The notes: generated by a model not told the origin, from the letters alone. A stretch of DNA of 64,000 nucleotides from Erythrophleum ivorense (GCA_026724425.1 JAIUCV010000007.1:20737286-20801285); one strand, 5' to 3'. Counted from the stretch's first letter, positions 33,297 to 45,410 are shown. Program-made: numbers and translations.

Positions 33297-34600
33297 GCAA
33301 GTTTCTCTTTTAATGATCTCTTTTTTGGGCAGGAATTCAAACAAGATATATGACTCTTGTCATTTTGTATTATCTGTGGGCTATGAAACTGATAATCTTT
33401 ATATATGTATATTGTAATTGTAAACTATTCATTGTTCTTCTATGACAAAGGAAATCAATGAGAGAGTTTTTTTTTCCCATGTGTATGCAAGCATGAACAA
33501 GTTTTTCTCGTCCTTCCTCAGATTTTCATTTTCACTATCTAAATGAGAATTCTGGGAAATAGCCTATTAGGCATCCATTATTTTTCAAGTGTTTGCTTTC
33601 TTTAAGTATTACGAATGCACTATACTTCCATTTCCTTAAGATTTACATGGTCTCTTTTGTTTAGTGGTTCATTCCTTCCCTCTTTCTATTCGTCATTTCA
33701 TTGTCAAAGAATTATAAATAGATACCATGAGCATTTTTTTTTTTCTAAATATGTTTTATAAGTCTTAAGAAATTTTCTTTGACTGAATGTGCCTTGTACT
33801 ATTTTGGTAATGGTATGAAGGCTTTATAATTGTTCAAATTTGATCCCAAAATTTTCTTTTTTCTTTGAGGAAGTGCAGGTGATCCACATTATTCGTCTTC
33901 TTCAAGCCATGCTGATTTACACTTGTTTTTTCTATTTTGGGATGGTTAGCTAAAAAAACTATTATCTATAAACAACTTATCAACTTAATCATTATTAGAA
34001 TTTTGTAGTATTAATAATTTTTATTTCAAAGAATGTTATATAACAATTTTTATTTTAATGAATATATGCTTTGTGTTTATTTTAATAATTATAATATATA
34101 CATGTTTTTATATTTTAACAATGGTTGATAATTTTAAAAAAAGATTTCAGTAATGCATAATTAGGTGTATAATTAATAAAATATAAATCTGTATAAAAAA
34201 TGAATAAATCTATATAATTGATATAAATATATATTACAAAAAATCAATAAATCTTACATTATTCAGCAGGATCAACCTGCAGCGATTATAACCGCCACAA
34301 AAATTTGATGGCAATTAGTGATGGTTATTTTTGCATTGAACAATAATCACCGCTAATTGAATAATGATGCTTGCAATAGTGGCGTCTAGTCTACCGCTGC
34401 TTATGCATTTAGTAACAGTTAAATTGTCAATAAATGCATTTTTTTTTTAATGTAATCTGGCATTCTCTTTTTATAGGTTACCATTTCTTGGTTGAACCCT
34501 CCTCTTTTGTGTTAAGCACATCATAAATGACAATCAAGTTGTGCCTCACCTGTGTCTAATCTAGTTGGCTTTGCGCTTTGCCCCTTTGATTAAAAAAAAA
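33297..34600. other. Noncoding, AT-rich
   Basis: No coding potential seen. Around 34265-34430 the text CAGCGATTATAACCGCCAC...GGCGTCTAGTCTACCGCTGC has the GCGGT-type subterminal repeats often found in CACTA-like or other non-autonomous DNA transposons, but I cannot find paired ends. Confidence 0.35.
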
Positions 34601-35300
34601 TATACAGGGCCTGTTTGGTTGGGCATTGGCATGGTAAAGGCCGATGGATTCAAAGGCATTTTTCCGTTTGGATGGCTCAATAGCTTAGCTCTGGGCATAG
34701 CCAAGGGATTGGTCTCCATTGTAGCGTGGGAGTTTTGCATCACGTTGGATCCAGAAAGTGTTGAAAGACTTTTTTGCCCCTGGACTTAATTACTTTGATA
34801 CCCATCTGTCATTGGATGAAGAAGCAGCATTAACCGGCAGGCCCAAGTTCTGATCTAATTGCGGCAACTATTGTCAACGTCGTTTCTGTCATGCCCCGCT
34901 GCCATCGTGTGCGCCACCTCTGCTTTCCCTTGTCTTCATTTCCTTTCTTTTCCCTGTCTCTATTTATCTATTTCCCCATTTCTCTAATACCATCTTCTCT
35001 ACTTGGTGCTGTGTGCGTATTTGTCTTGTAGTAATGGAGTTACTCAGGTTCACAATACCCATGAAATATATCAGTGGTGGTGGAGGTTCAAATTTTCTAC
35101 TCCAATGCCTGCTTCTTTGTCTAATGAAAGCCAGAGGAAAAAAAGTTTCATACAGATTAATTTTATTTTTTTAAATCAGGGATATTTTTGTCATTTGATT
35201 ATTTTTACAATATAGATTTTTATTATTTTTATCTAATCAAACATATACATATAAAAATATTTTCATTTCATTTAATATCGTACCAAATATAAATAACACA
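34601..35300 (+). mobile_element. Possible non-autonomous DNA transposon fragment
   Basis: It starts GGGCCTGTTTGGTTGGGC (34609-34626), a terminal word common to several plant MITE families, and then has a 74-codon open stretch (34565-34789) without a recognised domain. A convincing inverted end is not visible; the best candidate near 35235-35290 (ATCAAAC..., ACCAAAT) is poor. Very tentative. Confidence 0.25.
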
Positions 35301-37140
35301 ACATTGTCACTTTAACATTTGCTTTATAATTACATCACTAATATCTCACTGGGTCAAATAGGTTATATATATATATATATATGCCTTAGAAAAGCTACTG
35401 AAAGTATTGCAGCTTTTTTTTAATTATAATATATTCCCTGTTTTACGACTACAAAGTTGTTGGTAATTTATCACCAACTACGAGAAATCTGACTGATCTC
35501 ATTAATTGCTTTTTTAGTCAAAAAAAGGTAATTTTCAACTGATATTGTTATTATTCTTTTCCTACTACTTTTTTAGTCAATATTTAATGGTTTTTGGCAG
35601 TCAATCAAATCCTTTGCAGCGGATAACTTTTGTGTACCTATAATGATACTTAATTTTTATCGATGAGGGTTTTATAACTGTGGATTTCTTGAGCCCTTTA
35701 TTCGGTTGCAGCCCCCTTACTTGTGATCCTTTAATAGGATTCAACCATCATTTACAAATACAAGAGTCATATGTTTTTTTTCTTTCTCTTTTTTCTTTGT
35801 CCTGATTTTATTAGTTCACATAATTTGCAATTTTGAGATATCCAATCTTGGACTGAGAAGAACCTATAAATTTTATCAATGAATACTTGTTGGCATTAGG
35901 CTATAATAGTGTAAATCACTTATCACTTTTGCAGGAATCAGAGGCAATGGGAGAGCATGAGCACAGTTGTGGCAGTCAAGAGTGAAAATGAAAATGTTCA
36001 AGGTTTGGACACTTTTAGGGGTGTTCATTGGATTAGTTCAGTTCAGTTTTGAAATCAAGCCCAACAAATGGGCTATTAAAGGAAGGGAACCTCTCTGATC
36101 CGGTTTTGGGGTCAGTATGATTTGGTCTTGAGCAGTTCGGTTCATACTAACTGGACTTTTTCCATTTGGGCTTATATTTAAAAAAAAATGCAAATCTGAT
36201 TTACATGTTCTTGAATTTCATTGAGTCTATATGCTACCTCTCAAGGTGTGGTATTGTCTTTCAAGAATCACATTTTGATTAAAGACAACACTTTCCAACT
36301 AGCTCTCCAACTTAATTATGATATTGAACCAATTTGAAATATGAACATAACAAAAAATCATCATAATCAAAAGAAAAGTATGTTCAAACAATAATTAAAA
36401 CATAACATAATTCAAAGGAGAACAAAACAAAGCCAAATTCATACTTTCCAACAAGTTCTCTAACTTAAGTGTGATATTGTACCAAAATTGAAATCTGAAC
36501 ACAACCAAAGAATGAAATGAGAGGAAAACTTCTAATAGTGGGAGAACTAAGAAATTTCTTAGTAGAAAAAAAAAAACGGAGAAATATTGTAGAATTATAA
36601 TACGAAAGGGAAAGATTTACATATCATAGTGGAACGCAAGGAGATGACAATTCAAAGAATTTATATGGCCACCTGCTTGGGACGGGATTGGGATAAATTT
36701 TATTGTAACACGGAGTGACTTTTGTTTGAACTGCTGTAGTTAAGTTGTGATTGCAATAACTTATAAATGCCTAAGTAAACTTGTGAATATGGTGAACAAA
36801 AACTAAAGCTGAGGCTTGGAGATTAGAATTGTGGCTTGATTTGAAAATGAATTAGAATAAATTGCTTATGTTTGATCTTCCTCTTCCCTTCACTTTTAGT
36901 TGTTACAATTTAAATTGATTTTCCTCATCTCTCTACTTCATTTTTAAGTGATAATTCATGTTTTGCTCTGTTTTTGTGTTATTTAACTTGCATTAAAGTT
37001 TTCCTACTCACTAAGCTTTCAACTTTTATTTAAAGATTTTGAAACTCATGGTCTTCGATTGAGAAAATTTTAAATTTGTTCTAAACACCCAATTCATTAA
37101 ATCTCCACCAAATTAAAAAGGCTCGAATGGTACGATCCCG
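35301..37140. other. Noncoding, AT-rich
   Basis: Contains a (TA)n run at 35361-35381, an isolated exon-like segment after TTTTGCAG at 35936 that stays open for about 20 codons, and a repeat-like GGGGTGTTCATTGG start at 36018. No gene can be supported. Confidence 0.4.
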
Positions 37141-37795
37141 CCGTCAATTGGCACCTTTACCAGAACTCAGAAAGTGCCCGGGTTGGTCATACACATTAGG
37201 GTCCAAAATTATATTTTCCAAAAAGAGAATGAGCGTTTAACATCTCATCCTTATTATCCATAACTTATAATTTTTTTGGAACCATTGTAGTGCATATTTT
37301 CCTGCTATTTGTTATAAATTTCTTTTAACAAATCTTGATATGTGGTATACAACTTCTTCTGAAAAGAGAGGATGATATAATTAAGTTATAAAACACATCT
37401 TTATTTTTATTAAACAGATTAATGATATTTACATGAAAAATTGCACATTAATTTTAGTTTTTCTACTGCTATTTCCACCATTGCATTGTTTAGGCTTTTA
37501 AAGGAATTGGATAAGGAAAAAGTATCCCTATAATGAAGGAGTTTGGGTTATTGCGGGTCCCATACTGTGGACTATACATGCTATACAAATTGCAAAAACA
37601 GGCATTCAAAAAAAACAAATTATTGGGTCCTTTTGAGGACCACAATTAATCTAATCTTCTAATGTGTGGATGACTTGCTAGCTGCAAGAATCAAGCATGT
37701 TCAGAAGATCTTGTGTTGGTGAGTAAGCATCAAGATGTTCACTGTGTTCCTGACTGGCTCCAGAGATTAACATGCTATCCATCAGTCAAATTCAT
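37141..37795. repeat. Old duplication, copy 1
   Basis: It shares an ordered series of blocks with 45065-45410: CCAAAAAGAGAATGAGCG/CATCTCATCC, GACCACAAT, TAATG.GTGGATGAC, GCATC.AGAT, CACAGTG/TGATCCTGACT and AGATTAACATGCTAT. Noncoding; it lies on the 3' side of the Kunitz gene. Confidence 0.65.
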
Positions 37796-38525
37796 TGCTA
37801 AATTGGAAATCTATTCAAAATCAAGTTTGTTCTATCTTATATTTCGCTAAAGGAATTTATTAAAAAAATGGATAAATTATAGTTTATTTCCCTTCGATTT
37901 TGCCCAAAATCAGCTTGTTCACAAGTGGTTTAATGTGGGTCATTCAATACTTGTATGATTTGTTCAATCATCACTTAATTCTACCCTGTAATATAATACA
38001 TATATACATTTTAACAAAAATAATCGTGTCAATATTAAAATAATAAACAAATTTATTGGTAAATATATATTTCACTTGTATCTTGAATATTTTAAAAGTA
38101 TTTTGACTCTATTGCTTGAGTCGATAGTATTAATTTTAAAATATCAACTTAATTCCAATTTTAATTAGCCTTAAAAGACTAAAAAAGTTTTCAAAGTATA
38201 AATAAAACATATTTTCAATGATAAATTATTCATCATTATAATTTTGACATTATTATTTTACTTTAAATTAAAGTCGAAAATAACACAAGGTGGTTAAGAG
38301 TTAATGGAACAAACGCTAAAAGAATTGACTAAGACACTTTAAACTTTCTAAGGAAAAATAATTCCGGGTCAAACTAAAAAGTGATTGACTTGTTATCACC
38401 CAAAAATTGTACTATTCCAAAGTTATAGAAATGGTTTACAAAACGGCACAATGCAAAGAAATCATATTGTCACAATTATTATTATCAAGAGAAGCTTTAG
38501 AAAGCAAGCTAAACAATAGACATGG

Positions 38526-38561
<36 letters not shown>

Positions 38562-38582
38562 GCAATTAGGCTAAGTCTTCTT
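37796..38582. other. Noncoding, AT-rich, with (AT)n microsatellite
   Basis: No coding potential. A long (AT)n run lies at 38526-38553, just beyond the 3' end of the Kunitz gene. Confidence 0.7.
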
Positions 38583-38588
38583 TTGAAT

Positions 38589-39233
38589 TCACTCCACCAT
38601 GGATGTATCATCAGAGGCAGAGCTTTCTTCAAGCTTCACAAACTTGAATATCAATGGCTCCAAATGATCTGTGAGAACCAACCTCCTAAAATATTCATCG
38701 TCAAACTGCACCCCAATGTCTTTACATTCAGATTCACCCTCGTTATTGGTACAGAAGATGGGCTTGTAATAACCTTTATCGTAATCGTAGGTCTTGAAAA
38801 AGAACGAACCACTCACAATATTATGATAATCTTTTTCATCACCAAGCATCACATGTTTTCCTAAAGGTGGTGAATCGACCACAACCCACTTGTTTGATTT
38901 GATGCAGAGTGAGGGTACTATGATGCTTGGGAATGATACGGATATGGGAAAAACTGTGGTGATGAAACCGACGTTATCATATGGGGTTGAAATCTTTGAT
39001 GGTATTGTAATGTTGTGGAGTAATTGAATGACGGAGATCTGGCAAAAACTAGTATCAACGGCTGTGATCGAACCGCCATTATTTAGCAAGATGTGGTAGC
39101 TTCGACCGACTGCCAGTGCCCTACCCTCTGAGTCATTCACAAGCTCAATTCTCTCTGCGTGAGCGCTTTTGGTGAAGGCAAAGAGAAACAGAGAGAAGAA
39201 TTTTGCAAGGAATATTATTGCACCAGTCTTCAT
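38589..39233 (-). CDS. Kunitz (STI)-type protease inhibitor-like protein
   Basis: Intronless gene for 214 aa, the usual size of plant Kunitz inhibitors, which are secreted or vacuolar beta-trefoil proteins of seed storage and wound defence. Residues 1-26 form a signal peptide ending SAHA. The PROSITE Kunitz signature is matched at 32-48 (V-x-D-x-E-G-R-x-L-x5-Y-x-I). Four cysteines (64, 110, 161, 170) have almost the spacing of the two disulfides of soybean trypsin inhibitor, and CKDIG...DDEYFRRLVLTD (170-189) is the conserved C-terminal block. The loop holding the scissile bond (82-91, STPYDNVGFI) has no Arg or Lys at the expected P1 position, so trypsin inhibition is doubtful. The start is the first Met, directly before the hydrophobic signal segment. 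No damage is seen; probably functional. Confidence 0.9.
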   Translation of the reverse strand: MKTGAIIFLAKFFSLFLFAFTKSAHAERIELVNDSEGRALAVGRSYHILLNNGGSITAVDTSFCQISVIQLLHNITIPSKISTPYDNVGFITTVFPISVSFPSIIVPSLCIKSNKWVVVDSPPLGKHVMLGDEKDYHNIVSGSFFFKTYDYDKGYYKPIFCTNNEGESECKDIGVQFDDEYFRRLVLTDHLEPLIFKFVKLEESSASDDTSMVE

Positions 39234-39329
39234 TGTTTGCTTGGTAGATAAGGTATGTATGGCTATGGAGCGCTAGGCTAGGCTTTGTTTTGTTTTGGGG
39301 GTGTGAAAATGGGAATTTTGGAGCATCAA

Positions 39330-39337
39330 TTTATATA
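39330..39337 (-). promoter_or_regulatory. TATA box of the Kunitz gene
   Basis: The minus strand reads TCTATATAAATTGATG here, about 97 bp upstream of the ATG, a normal distance for a plant gene with a short leader. Confidence 0.6.
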
Positions 39338-39339
39338 GA

Positions 39340-40091
39340 GATAGTATGAACTATAAAGTGAAAATCGGTATATAAAGATGTCATAGCATAAATATATATG
39401 ACAAAAACCCAATCAAAGTGCGGTATCAAATCGATATTGTAAAAATATTTTGTATAATTTATCTAAAAGTATGATTTCATTCTAATTTTACTGTTTTATA
39501 AGCATAGAATAATATTATGCAATTTTTTAACAATAAAAAATTTTAATAGATTTAAAAGAAAATCATATTTTCATGCATTAAAATAATACAAAAAATTATA
39601 AAAATTAAATTGATGATAACACTATCTTTTGATAACTTAAACGATAATTTTATAAGCAAAATTTGTGTGCAGTTTTCTAATCTATATATGCGTTTGTATC
39701 TGATTTTTAATAAAAATATAATAGGTTAATAATTTTTTTAAAAGAGTTAATAATATCATAAGAAGTTATAAAAATATTTACATACTATAATTTTATTTAA
39801 AAAATGAAAAATCCGAAAAGAGGTGTATTTTATTCCACTGAAATGAATTTTTTTAATTTTTTTAAATTTCTGCATCACTTGAATAACGGAGATTCAAAGA
39901 ATAGTATAATGACAACACGCATGAATTTTTAGTATTACAAGAAATCCAATAAAAATGAGAAAAAGAAAAAAGAGTCAAAGGTGAGGCCTAATAAAATCTA
40001 CATATGTGAGCCCACTACCTCCCCTCTTTCTCTATCATTAACAACACGTCGTGCTAAAATGTGAATTTGGGCCCTTTCTACAGTGGAAAAC
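39340..40091. other. Upstream region of the Kunitz gene, AT-rich
   Basis: Noncoding and strongly AT-rich from 39410 to 39900. No further regulatory site can be supported. Confidence 0.5.
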
Positions 40092-40195
40092 AGGTCCTGA
40101 AATGCTAAAGGTGTAAAGTTCTTCTGGAGTTGGCAGGACTGGAGCTGTTGGAGGCACACAGAGCGCCATCTGTCCTGCTAACACTCAAGACACTT
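40092..40195 (-). repeat. Inverted repeat, left arm
   Basis: It pairs with 42800-42910. A 17-bp core, AGGCACACAGAGCGCCA (40152-40168), matches the complement of 42826-42842 exactly, and diverged similarity extends on both sides (TTGAGTGTTA on one side; AAAG(T/C)TC(T/C)TC and AAAGG.GTAAAG on the other). On the minus strand a frame reads MALCVPPTAPVLPTPEELYT, so the arm may be an old gene fragment. Confidence 0.6.
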
Positions 40196-42799
40196 GCAGC
40201 TCCTTTGGTACAGCCTCCATGAACATAATCTTTTTACAAATCGCGCCCAGATCCTCTACTTGGTTGGGTGACAAGTATGCTGTGCTTTGCAAAGAAACGA
40301 CATTATTTTAGGCACAATAAAGAGATCTCAATCATCCATTTTAGAACATAATCCTACCATTGATTCTTTTTCACCATGTTTGGCTTTGCTCCTCCTTTTC
40401 CCAAAACTTATCTTCAACGTCATCCTTTTTCCTTCTCGATCTGAGACTTCATCTTTTTGGAAGGTGCCTTCACTGTTGTGACCATTCCCTCTGCTTTCAC
40501 TGCGAGATAAATTGATTGTTTTCTATTATTTTTTGTTCATTAATCTAATGTCAGTTTGCATCCCCACAAATGATTTATCATAGATGAGTTATAAAGTTAA
40601 CAGTTTGTGGAACAAAGAGAGACTTGTCAAGATACTTCCTTATAAGAGTTTTGGGTTGTTATGCCAGGTGTAATTGCCTGATTTGATGTCTTTGATATTC
40701 ACATAAACATAAATTTCTTTGTCCACACAATTTGAGTTGTTGGAACGTAGTCTTTGAGTTTGGACCTAAAACTTGTCGTACTTGACTTTGTTATGTGTGA
40801 CATAGTATGGATGACTCAATTCGTCCAGATTTAAAGAAACTAACAAGTTAAAATGTACAATTTTCATAAGATGCTTTTAATTACCCTGTTATGTTGTTGT
40901 CTAACATTATGAATTGTGGTTTGTAGTGGCTCATCATAAGTTTAATAGTAGGCTATGTGTGTTTGAAATGTAGAATATGTTGCAGAAATGGCTTGAAGAA
41001 ACACAAGCTCATTTTTGGGGTCAAAAGCCAAAAGGAAAAGATTTAGAGGATTTTGGAAACTGTTGATGCAGCAATCACTAGATAAGACCTCCACCATTGA
41101 TGGAATCTCAAGTAAAATCTCTCATATTGTCATCATATCTTGTTCCATGTTTGCCATGCTAATGACATTAGTTTGATTTTTATTTTATGCAATGTGAGCA
41201 ATTAAAAGATAAATAATGATAAGATAAAACTATCATCAAATGCTCTAATATCAATTCTTAATATGTGAAATATGTAAAGTCACTTTTCTCACAATTGGTC
41301 ATTTACTTCAGTTGTATATTGTCCTTTAAAACTTCTATTGCATTCCTGCAAAAATGCACTATTGGTTATTCAGTTCCTACTATCTTAAAAGATCTTATTT
41401 ATTTGGACCCATAAATGATGATAAACTTGTTGATTGTCTTTGAACTTATCCAATTTATGTGACTTGTTTTTTTAAGTCTCATTATATCCTATCATAATTA
41501 TTTTTCATGGTAATGCTTGTAGTTCTTTTAACCCTAAATAATGGAAACTTTCTGAAATTATTTCTGATATTTCAATTCAGCTACTTTTATTGTTGGGCAG
41601 TCAATTCATCATTATTATTGTGCAGTGACTATTGGAGAGGATGTTGTAATTTCAACATTCAAGTACTTAGTGGATTATGTAATATCTTTTTGTTGAGCAT
41701 GAACATTATTTTATATGTGCCATAGAATTTGGTTAATAAATTGGGTCTTAAATGATGTGATGAAAATTATCTTTAAAATTTGTTTGTGTAACCTTTGTGT
41801 GCTACGATGACACAATGCAAACATTTTCATGGGGTCATCTTAGGGTATCTTCCAACTAGAAGAGAAAAAATAAAAAAAATAAAAAAGAAAATGAATAAAG
41901 ATAGAATTCCTACAAACACTAAAACTTTAAAACTACTGCAATGCTTGACTACAAAGCTTCACACTTGCGTTATTTTGCTGCTAAATGAAGATAGAGAAGA
42001 AGCTTGCGTTAATGTCACTTTCCCGCTCAATAAAATAGGGCAATTAGTGCAAGCAACGATAGATTCGCGCAACGACAGATTCGTGCGACTTTAATGGATG
42101 AGTATAAATGATTTGCAAATGAATAGCCCATATCTTCTCTAATATGATAGTATTTCAACCTTCATGAAGTGCACCATTTCATTTATACAAAGTTATGCGT
42201 TTGGTATGTAAAGTACGCACTTATCATCCAGCCAAGTAGCAAATTATATCCCATTGTATAATATTTATTATTATTATTTAATATCTTAATATTTAATATT
42301 TTTTAAAATAAAAGTACAAAAAAAGATTTTCAAAATTATTTTTTTTAATTTTCTCATGTTAACATATTTTCTTTATATTCTACGTATTAAATTAGTTCTG
42401 GATCTGTTTCCGATAAACTAAAGCTTAATTAATTTTGTATTTTTCTTTAAGATGATACAAGCTACCGATCATCGGTTCTATCTTCTACCTTCAACGAAAT
42501 GATCATGTGTCTGTTCAATACAAAGCACCTAACTACCAATGACGAAACAGAAGCAAAGAGTCTTTGTTCTTCAAACAGGACCAGTTTTATAGTACTAGGC
42601 TTAGATAAATCACAAAGCTTGAAATATGATCCTCGATGGCGTTGGAGGCTAGCTGAAAACAGAAGGAAGCCATGGCCGAATCTCACTTTCGGACGCCGCA
42701 GAAGAAATCCAGGATCTGCTCGTGGAAGCCATGACCGAATTTCACAGAATGACGCTGTAGAAGAGAGACGTGAAGTGTGAACCTCCCTTGATCAAAATG
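40196..42799. other. Spacer between inverted repeat arms
   Basis: 2.6 kb, mostly noncoding. Frames at 41795-42094 and 42499-42780 have no recognisable domain. On the minus strand, 40470-40300 (MVTTVKAPSKKMKSQIEKEK then stops) and 42732-42650 (MASTSRSWISSAASESEIRP then a stop) look like degraded coding sequence, unassigned. Confidence 0.35.
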
Positions 42800-42910
42800 T
42801 GTGTTTTGAGTGTTAATGGAACACGTGGCGCTCTGTGTGCCTTCGATGCATAGCTCAGATCTAATGAACTTCGGAGGAGCTTTACCCCTTTGGAGCCTCA
42901 GAAGACATGC
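42800..42910 (+). repeat. Inverted repeat, right arm
   Basis: Partner of 40092-40195, in opposite orientation. No target duplication is seen outside the arms. Confidence 0.6.
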
Positions 42911-43639
42911 TCTCTTCTAGAGATTATTTTTATTTGATTTGACACGTAAGCATTTACTTTATCTATATTTGGAAAATTAGATTAGACCGATCAGTAAGGT
43001 CAATTGGTTTAGGAATCAGTTTTTGATCTAATCTAATCAAAATTTTTTTATTATTTAAATCACAAATCTTCTTTAATAAAATTATACAATTTTTTTAATG
43101 TATATAAATATTTTATTGAAATAATATAATAAATAATTATATATATTATATATAATATATAAAGCCATCTAAATTAATATATATATTATTTATAACTATA
43201 TTTTTAATTTGATTAAATTATTTTCATTTGATAAATCACTTTTCTAATTTATGATTTCTAAATCTTTTACTTTCTAATGATAAGTGTAATTTTAATATAA
43301 TTAGAAAATTTCAAAAACTCAAAATTAAATATTTTTGAATTTTAAGTGAGTAATTTTTATTTTTTAATTAAAAAATAACTTCTCAAATATTCTAAGAAAT
43401 ATGAAAATAATAATTAAATATTTAAAATATATTAATATTTATTTGTGATATTAAAATTTTAATATATATAATATTAAAATATATATATAATTATCATCAA
43501 TTTAACTATGATTTAATTATGATTAAATCATTGAATCTTAAACTAATATATCCACCAGTTTAATAACTAATTCGGTTTAAAAAAACATTATATTTTACTG
43601 CCATTAAAACATCTACAAAGCAATAATTTGCCAGTGTCT
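42911..43639. other. AT-rich noncoding, repeat-like edges
   Basis: Very AT-rich. It starts near TAGACCGATCAGTAAGGTC and ends near CCAGTTTAATAACTAATTCGG, words that resemble the edges of common plant dispersed repeats, but no pairing can be shown. Confidence 0.35.
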
Positions 43640-43760
43640 TTGTGCCATAATGGCACTTATCCTACCTGGACGGGCAAAGGATTGGGGATTCGAACCCTCA
43701 CTCTCCCTTTCTCCTTCCACTGCTGGGTCATCCTACTCCTTATGTAACCACAAAAAATAA
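43640..43760 (-). mobile_element. tRNA-derived SINE-like element
   Basis: The minus strand carries a perfect RNA polymerase III B box GGTTCGAATCC (43686-43696) and an A-box-like TGACCCAGCAGTGG (43717-43730) about 35 bp before it, in the order and spacing of tRNA-derived SINEs. It cannot fold as a tRNA. Boundaries are approximate. Confidence 0.55.
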
Positions 43761-44367
43761 AAAAAAAGTAACAATTTTATACTCCTTGATAATTTTTATA
43801 GAAAAACAAAAAGAAAATTTATAATTTTAAAACTAATTTAGTAAAAATATTGTCTAAAATTTTATAGTACATGTTAAACTTCTTAAAATAAATTTCATTC
43901 CATTCTTTTTTTTCCCATCATTTTAATTAAAGAAAAAGCTTTGAAAATAAGTCCCTATAATACTCCTCGTCAGCTGGATATATACTGGCTAAGAGTTGAG
44001 ATAGAGCAATGACAGGATGTTGGCCCACCTTTGACTGTTTTTGTTTTTTGCTTTTTCAAAAAAAAAAAACTTCACATGACCGATTAATAATCAAGCTGCT
44101 TTACAAGTGTAGAGCAACCTTTTTACCTTAATAATTATTAGACTTAGTCCCATTTCAAGTGTACAAAAACATTATATTCTATAACAGTATTTTATGAGAT
44201 TCACGCTTTTCTCGTGTCTCAAATAATTCAAGAACGGTATTTCAGAGTATGACACCAAAGAAGAAAGTGAAATTTCAGAAAGCACTATTTTGGAACATGA
44301 TGTCTCTTGTTAGAATGTTAAATAATATTATTCTAACTATGTACATTAATTAAAAATAATAGTTTTC

Positions 44368-44368
<1 letters not shown>
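43761..44368. other. Noncoding, AT-rich
   Basis: Nothing recognisable. Confidence 0.6.

Positions 44369-44413
<45 letters not shown>
44369..44413. repeat. Compound (TA)n(TG)n microsatellite
   Basis: A TA run of about ten units passes directly into a TG run of about eleven units. Confidence 0.95.
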
Positions 44414-44443
44414 ATGCACGTGTGTGAAAGAGAGAGAAGTCAA

Positions 44444-44850
44444 TCTGGAATGGTAACTTGATACCGAGTCCAAGAAGGAGCTACTAAATTCCGAATGAGA
44501 GGATCTTGGAATTCAGGGTGGTCGGCGTAGAGAACCAGACCCCTACATATTCTTAGGAGAGAATTATAGTTAAAGACTTAAAATTAAAAAAATTTGTTTT
44601 AAAAGACTTATTACTATTAAATTTAAGGGATTTTACTTAAAGTAAGTGGTAATATATTATAAAATAATAATATCTGGATTTTTAGAATAATTTTTTTAAA
44701 ATTTGGTCATCAACTATAATTTTCCCTATTCTTATTGGAATGGTAACTTGTTACTGTGGGTCCACGGAGAAGCCTCTGAATTATTGATGAGAGCATCTTG
44801 TAATTTACGGGGGTTGGCGTAGAGAACCAGGCCCCTACATATTCTTATGC
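44444..44850. repeat. Diverged direct repeat pair
   Basis: 44444-44556 and 44738-44848 share GGAATGGTAACTTG.TAC, GAGAGCATCTTG/GAGAGGATCTTG and a long block GGCGTAGAGAACCAG(A/G)CCCC followed by TACATATTCTTA, spaced about 290 bp. Noncoding. Confidence 0.75.
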
Positions 44851-45064
44851 CAAAGTTAAAGAAAGTCTTAATAATTTGTTTGAGTTACATAAATCATATA
44901 TATCCAAGTTATTTATAGATATGATGACTCACTAAAATAGTTTAGCTCTATGGTATTAATTTTTGTCATAATAGTTGTAAGAACGTTTTCTTTTAAAGTA
45001 TGGCAACTAGAATGTATTTTATGCAAAAATTTATATGCAATACCTCTTAATTATTTTCATAACT

Positions 45065-45410
45065 CAAATGAGGTTCAGAATGCTACTGGCCGCTCATAGA
45101 CACACTACTAAGGTTCAGAATGCTACTTCCAGAAAAGGGAATGAGCACCTAAACACCTCATCCAATGTCCATATCCCTAAAATACAAATACAACGTAGGA
45201 ATTATGGTTAATTATTGGGACCAATAAGAACTACATGATGCCCATTGCACAGACAAACTTATACAAAAAGATAAATTTTGAGGACCACAATCTGATCCTC
45301 TAATGGATGACAGGGAGTATCTGTGGAAGCTCTTGCGGTCGTGAATGTATGCATCGAGATAATCCACAGTGATCCTGACTAGCTAGCTCAAGAGATTAAC
45401 ATGCTATATT
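45065..45410. repeat. Old duplication, copy 2
   Basis: Partner of 37141-37795 (shared blocks listed there), shortened. It abuts the Copia element 3 LTR. Confidence 0.65.

Noticed and set aside
34565..34789. 74-codon open frame as a gene
   Set aside because: It overlaps a MITE-like GGGCCTGTTTGGTT end, and no domain or splice context is visible.
38583..38864. Plus-strand 93-codon frame over the Kunitz gene
   Set aside because: It is antisense to the well-supported Kunitz coding sequence.
41795..42094. 99-codon open frame as a gene
   Set aside because: Lys-rich tract from A-runs, no recognised domain, no promoter or homologous block; could not be supported.
43680..43735. tRNA gene suggested by the B box
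   Set aside because: No acceptor stem or cloverleaf can be paired around it; a SINE-like element fits better.
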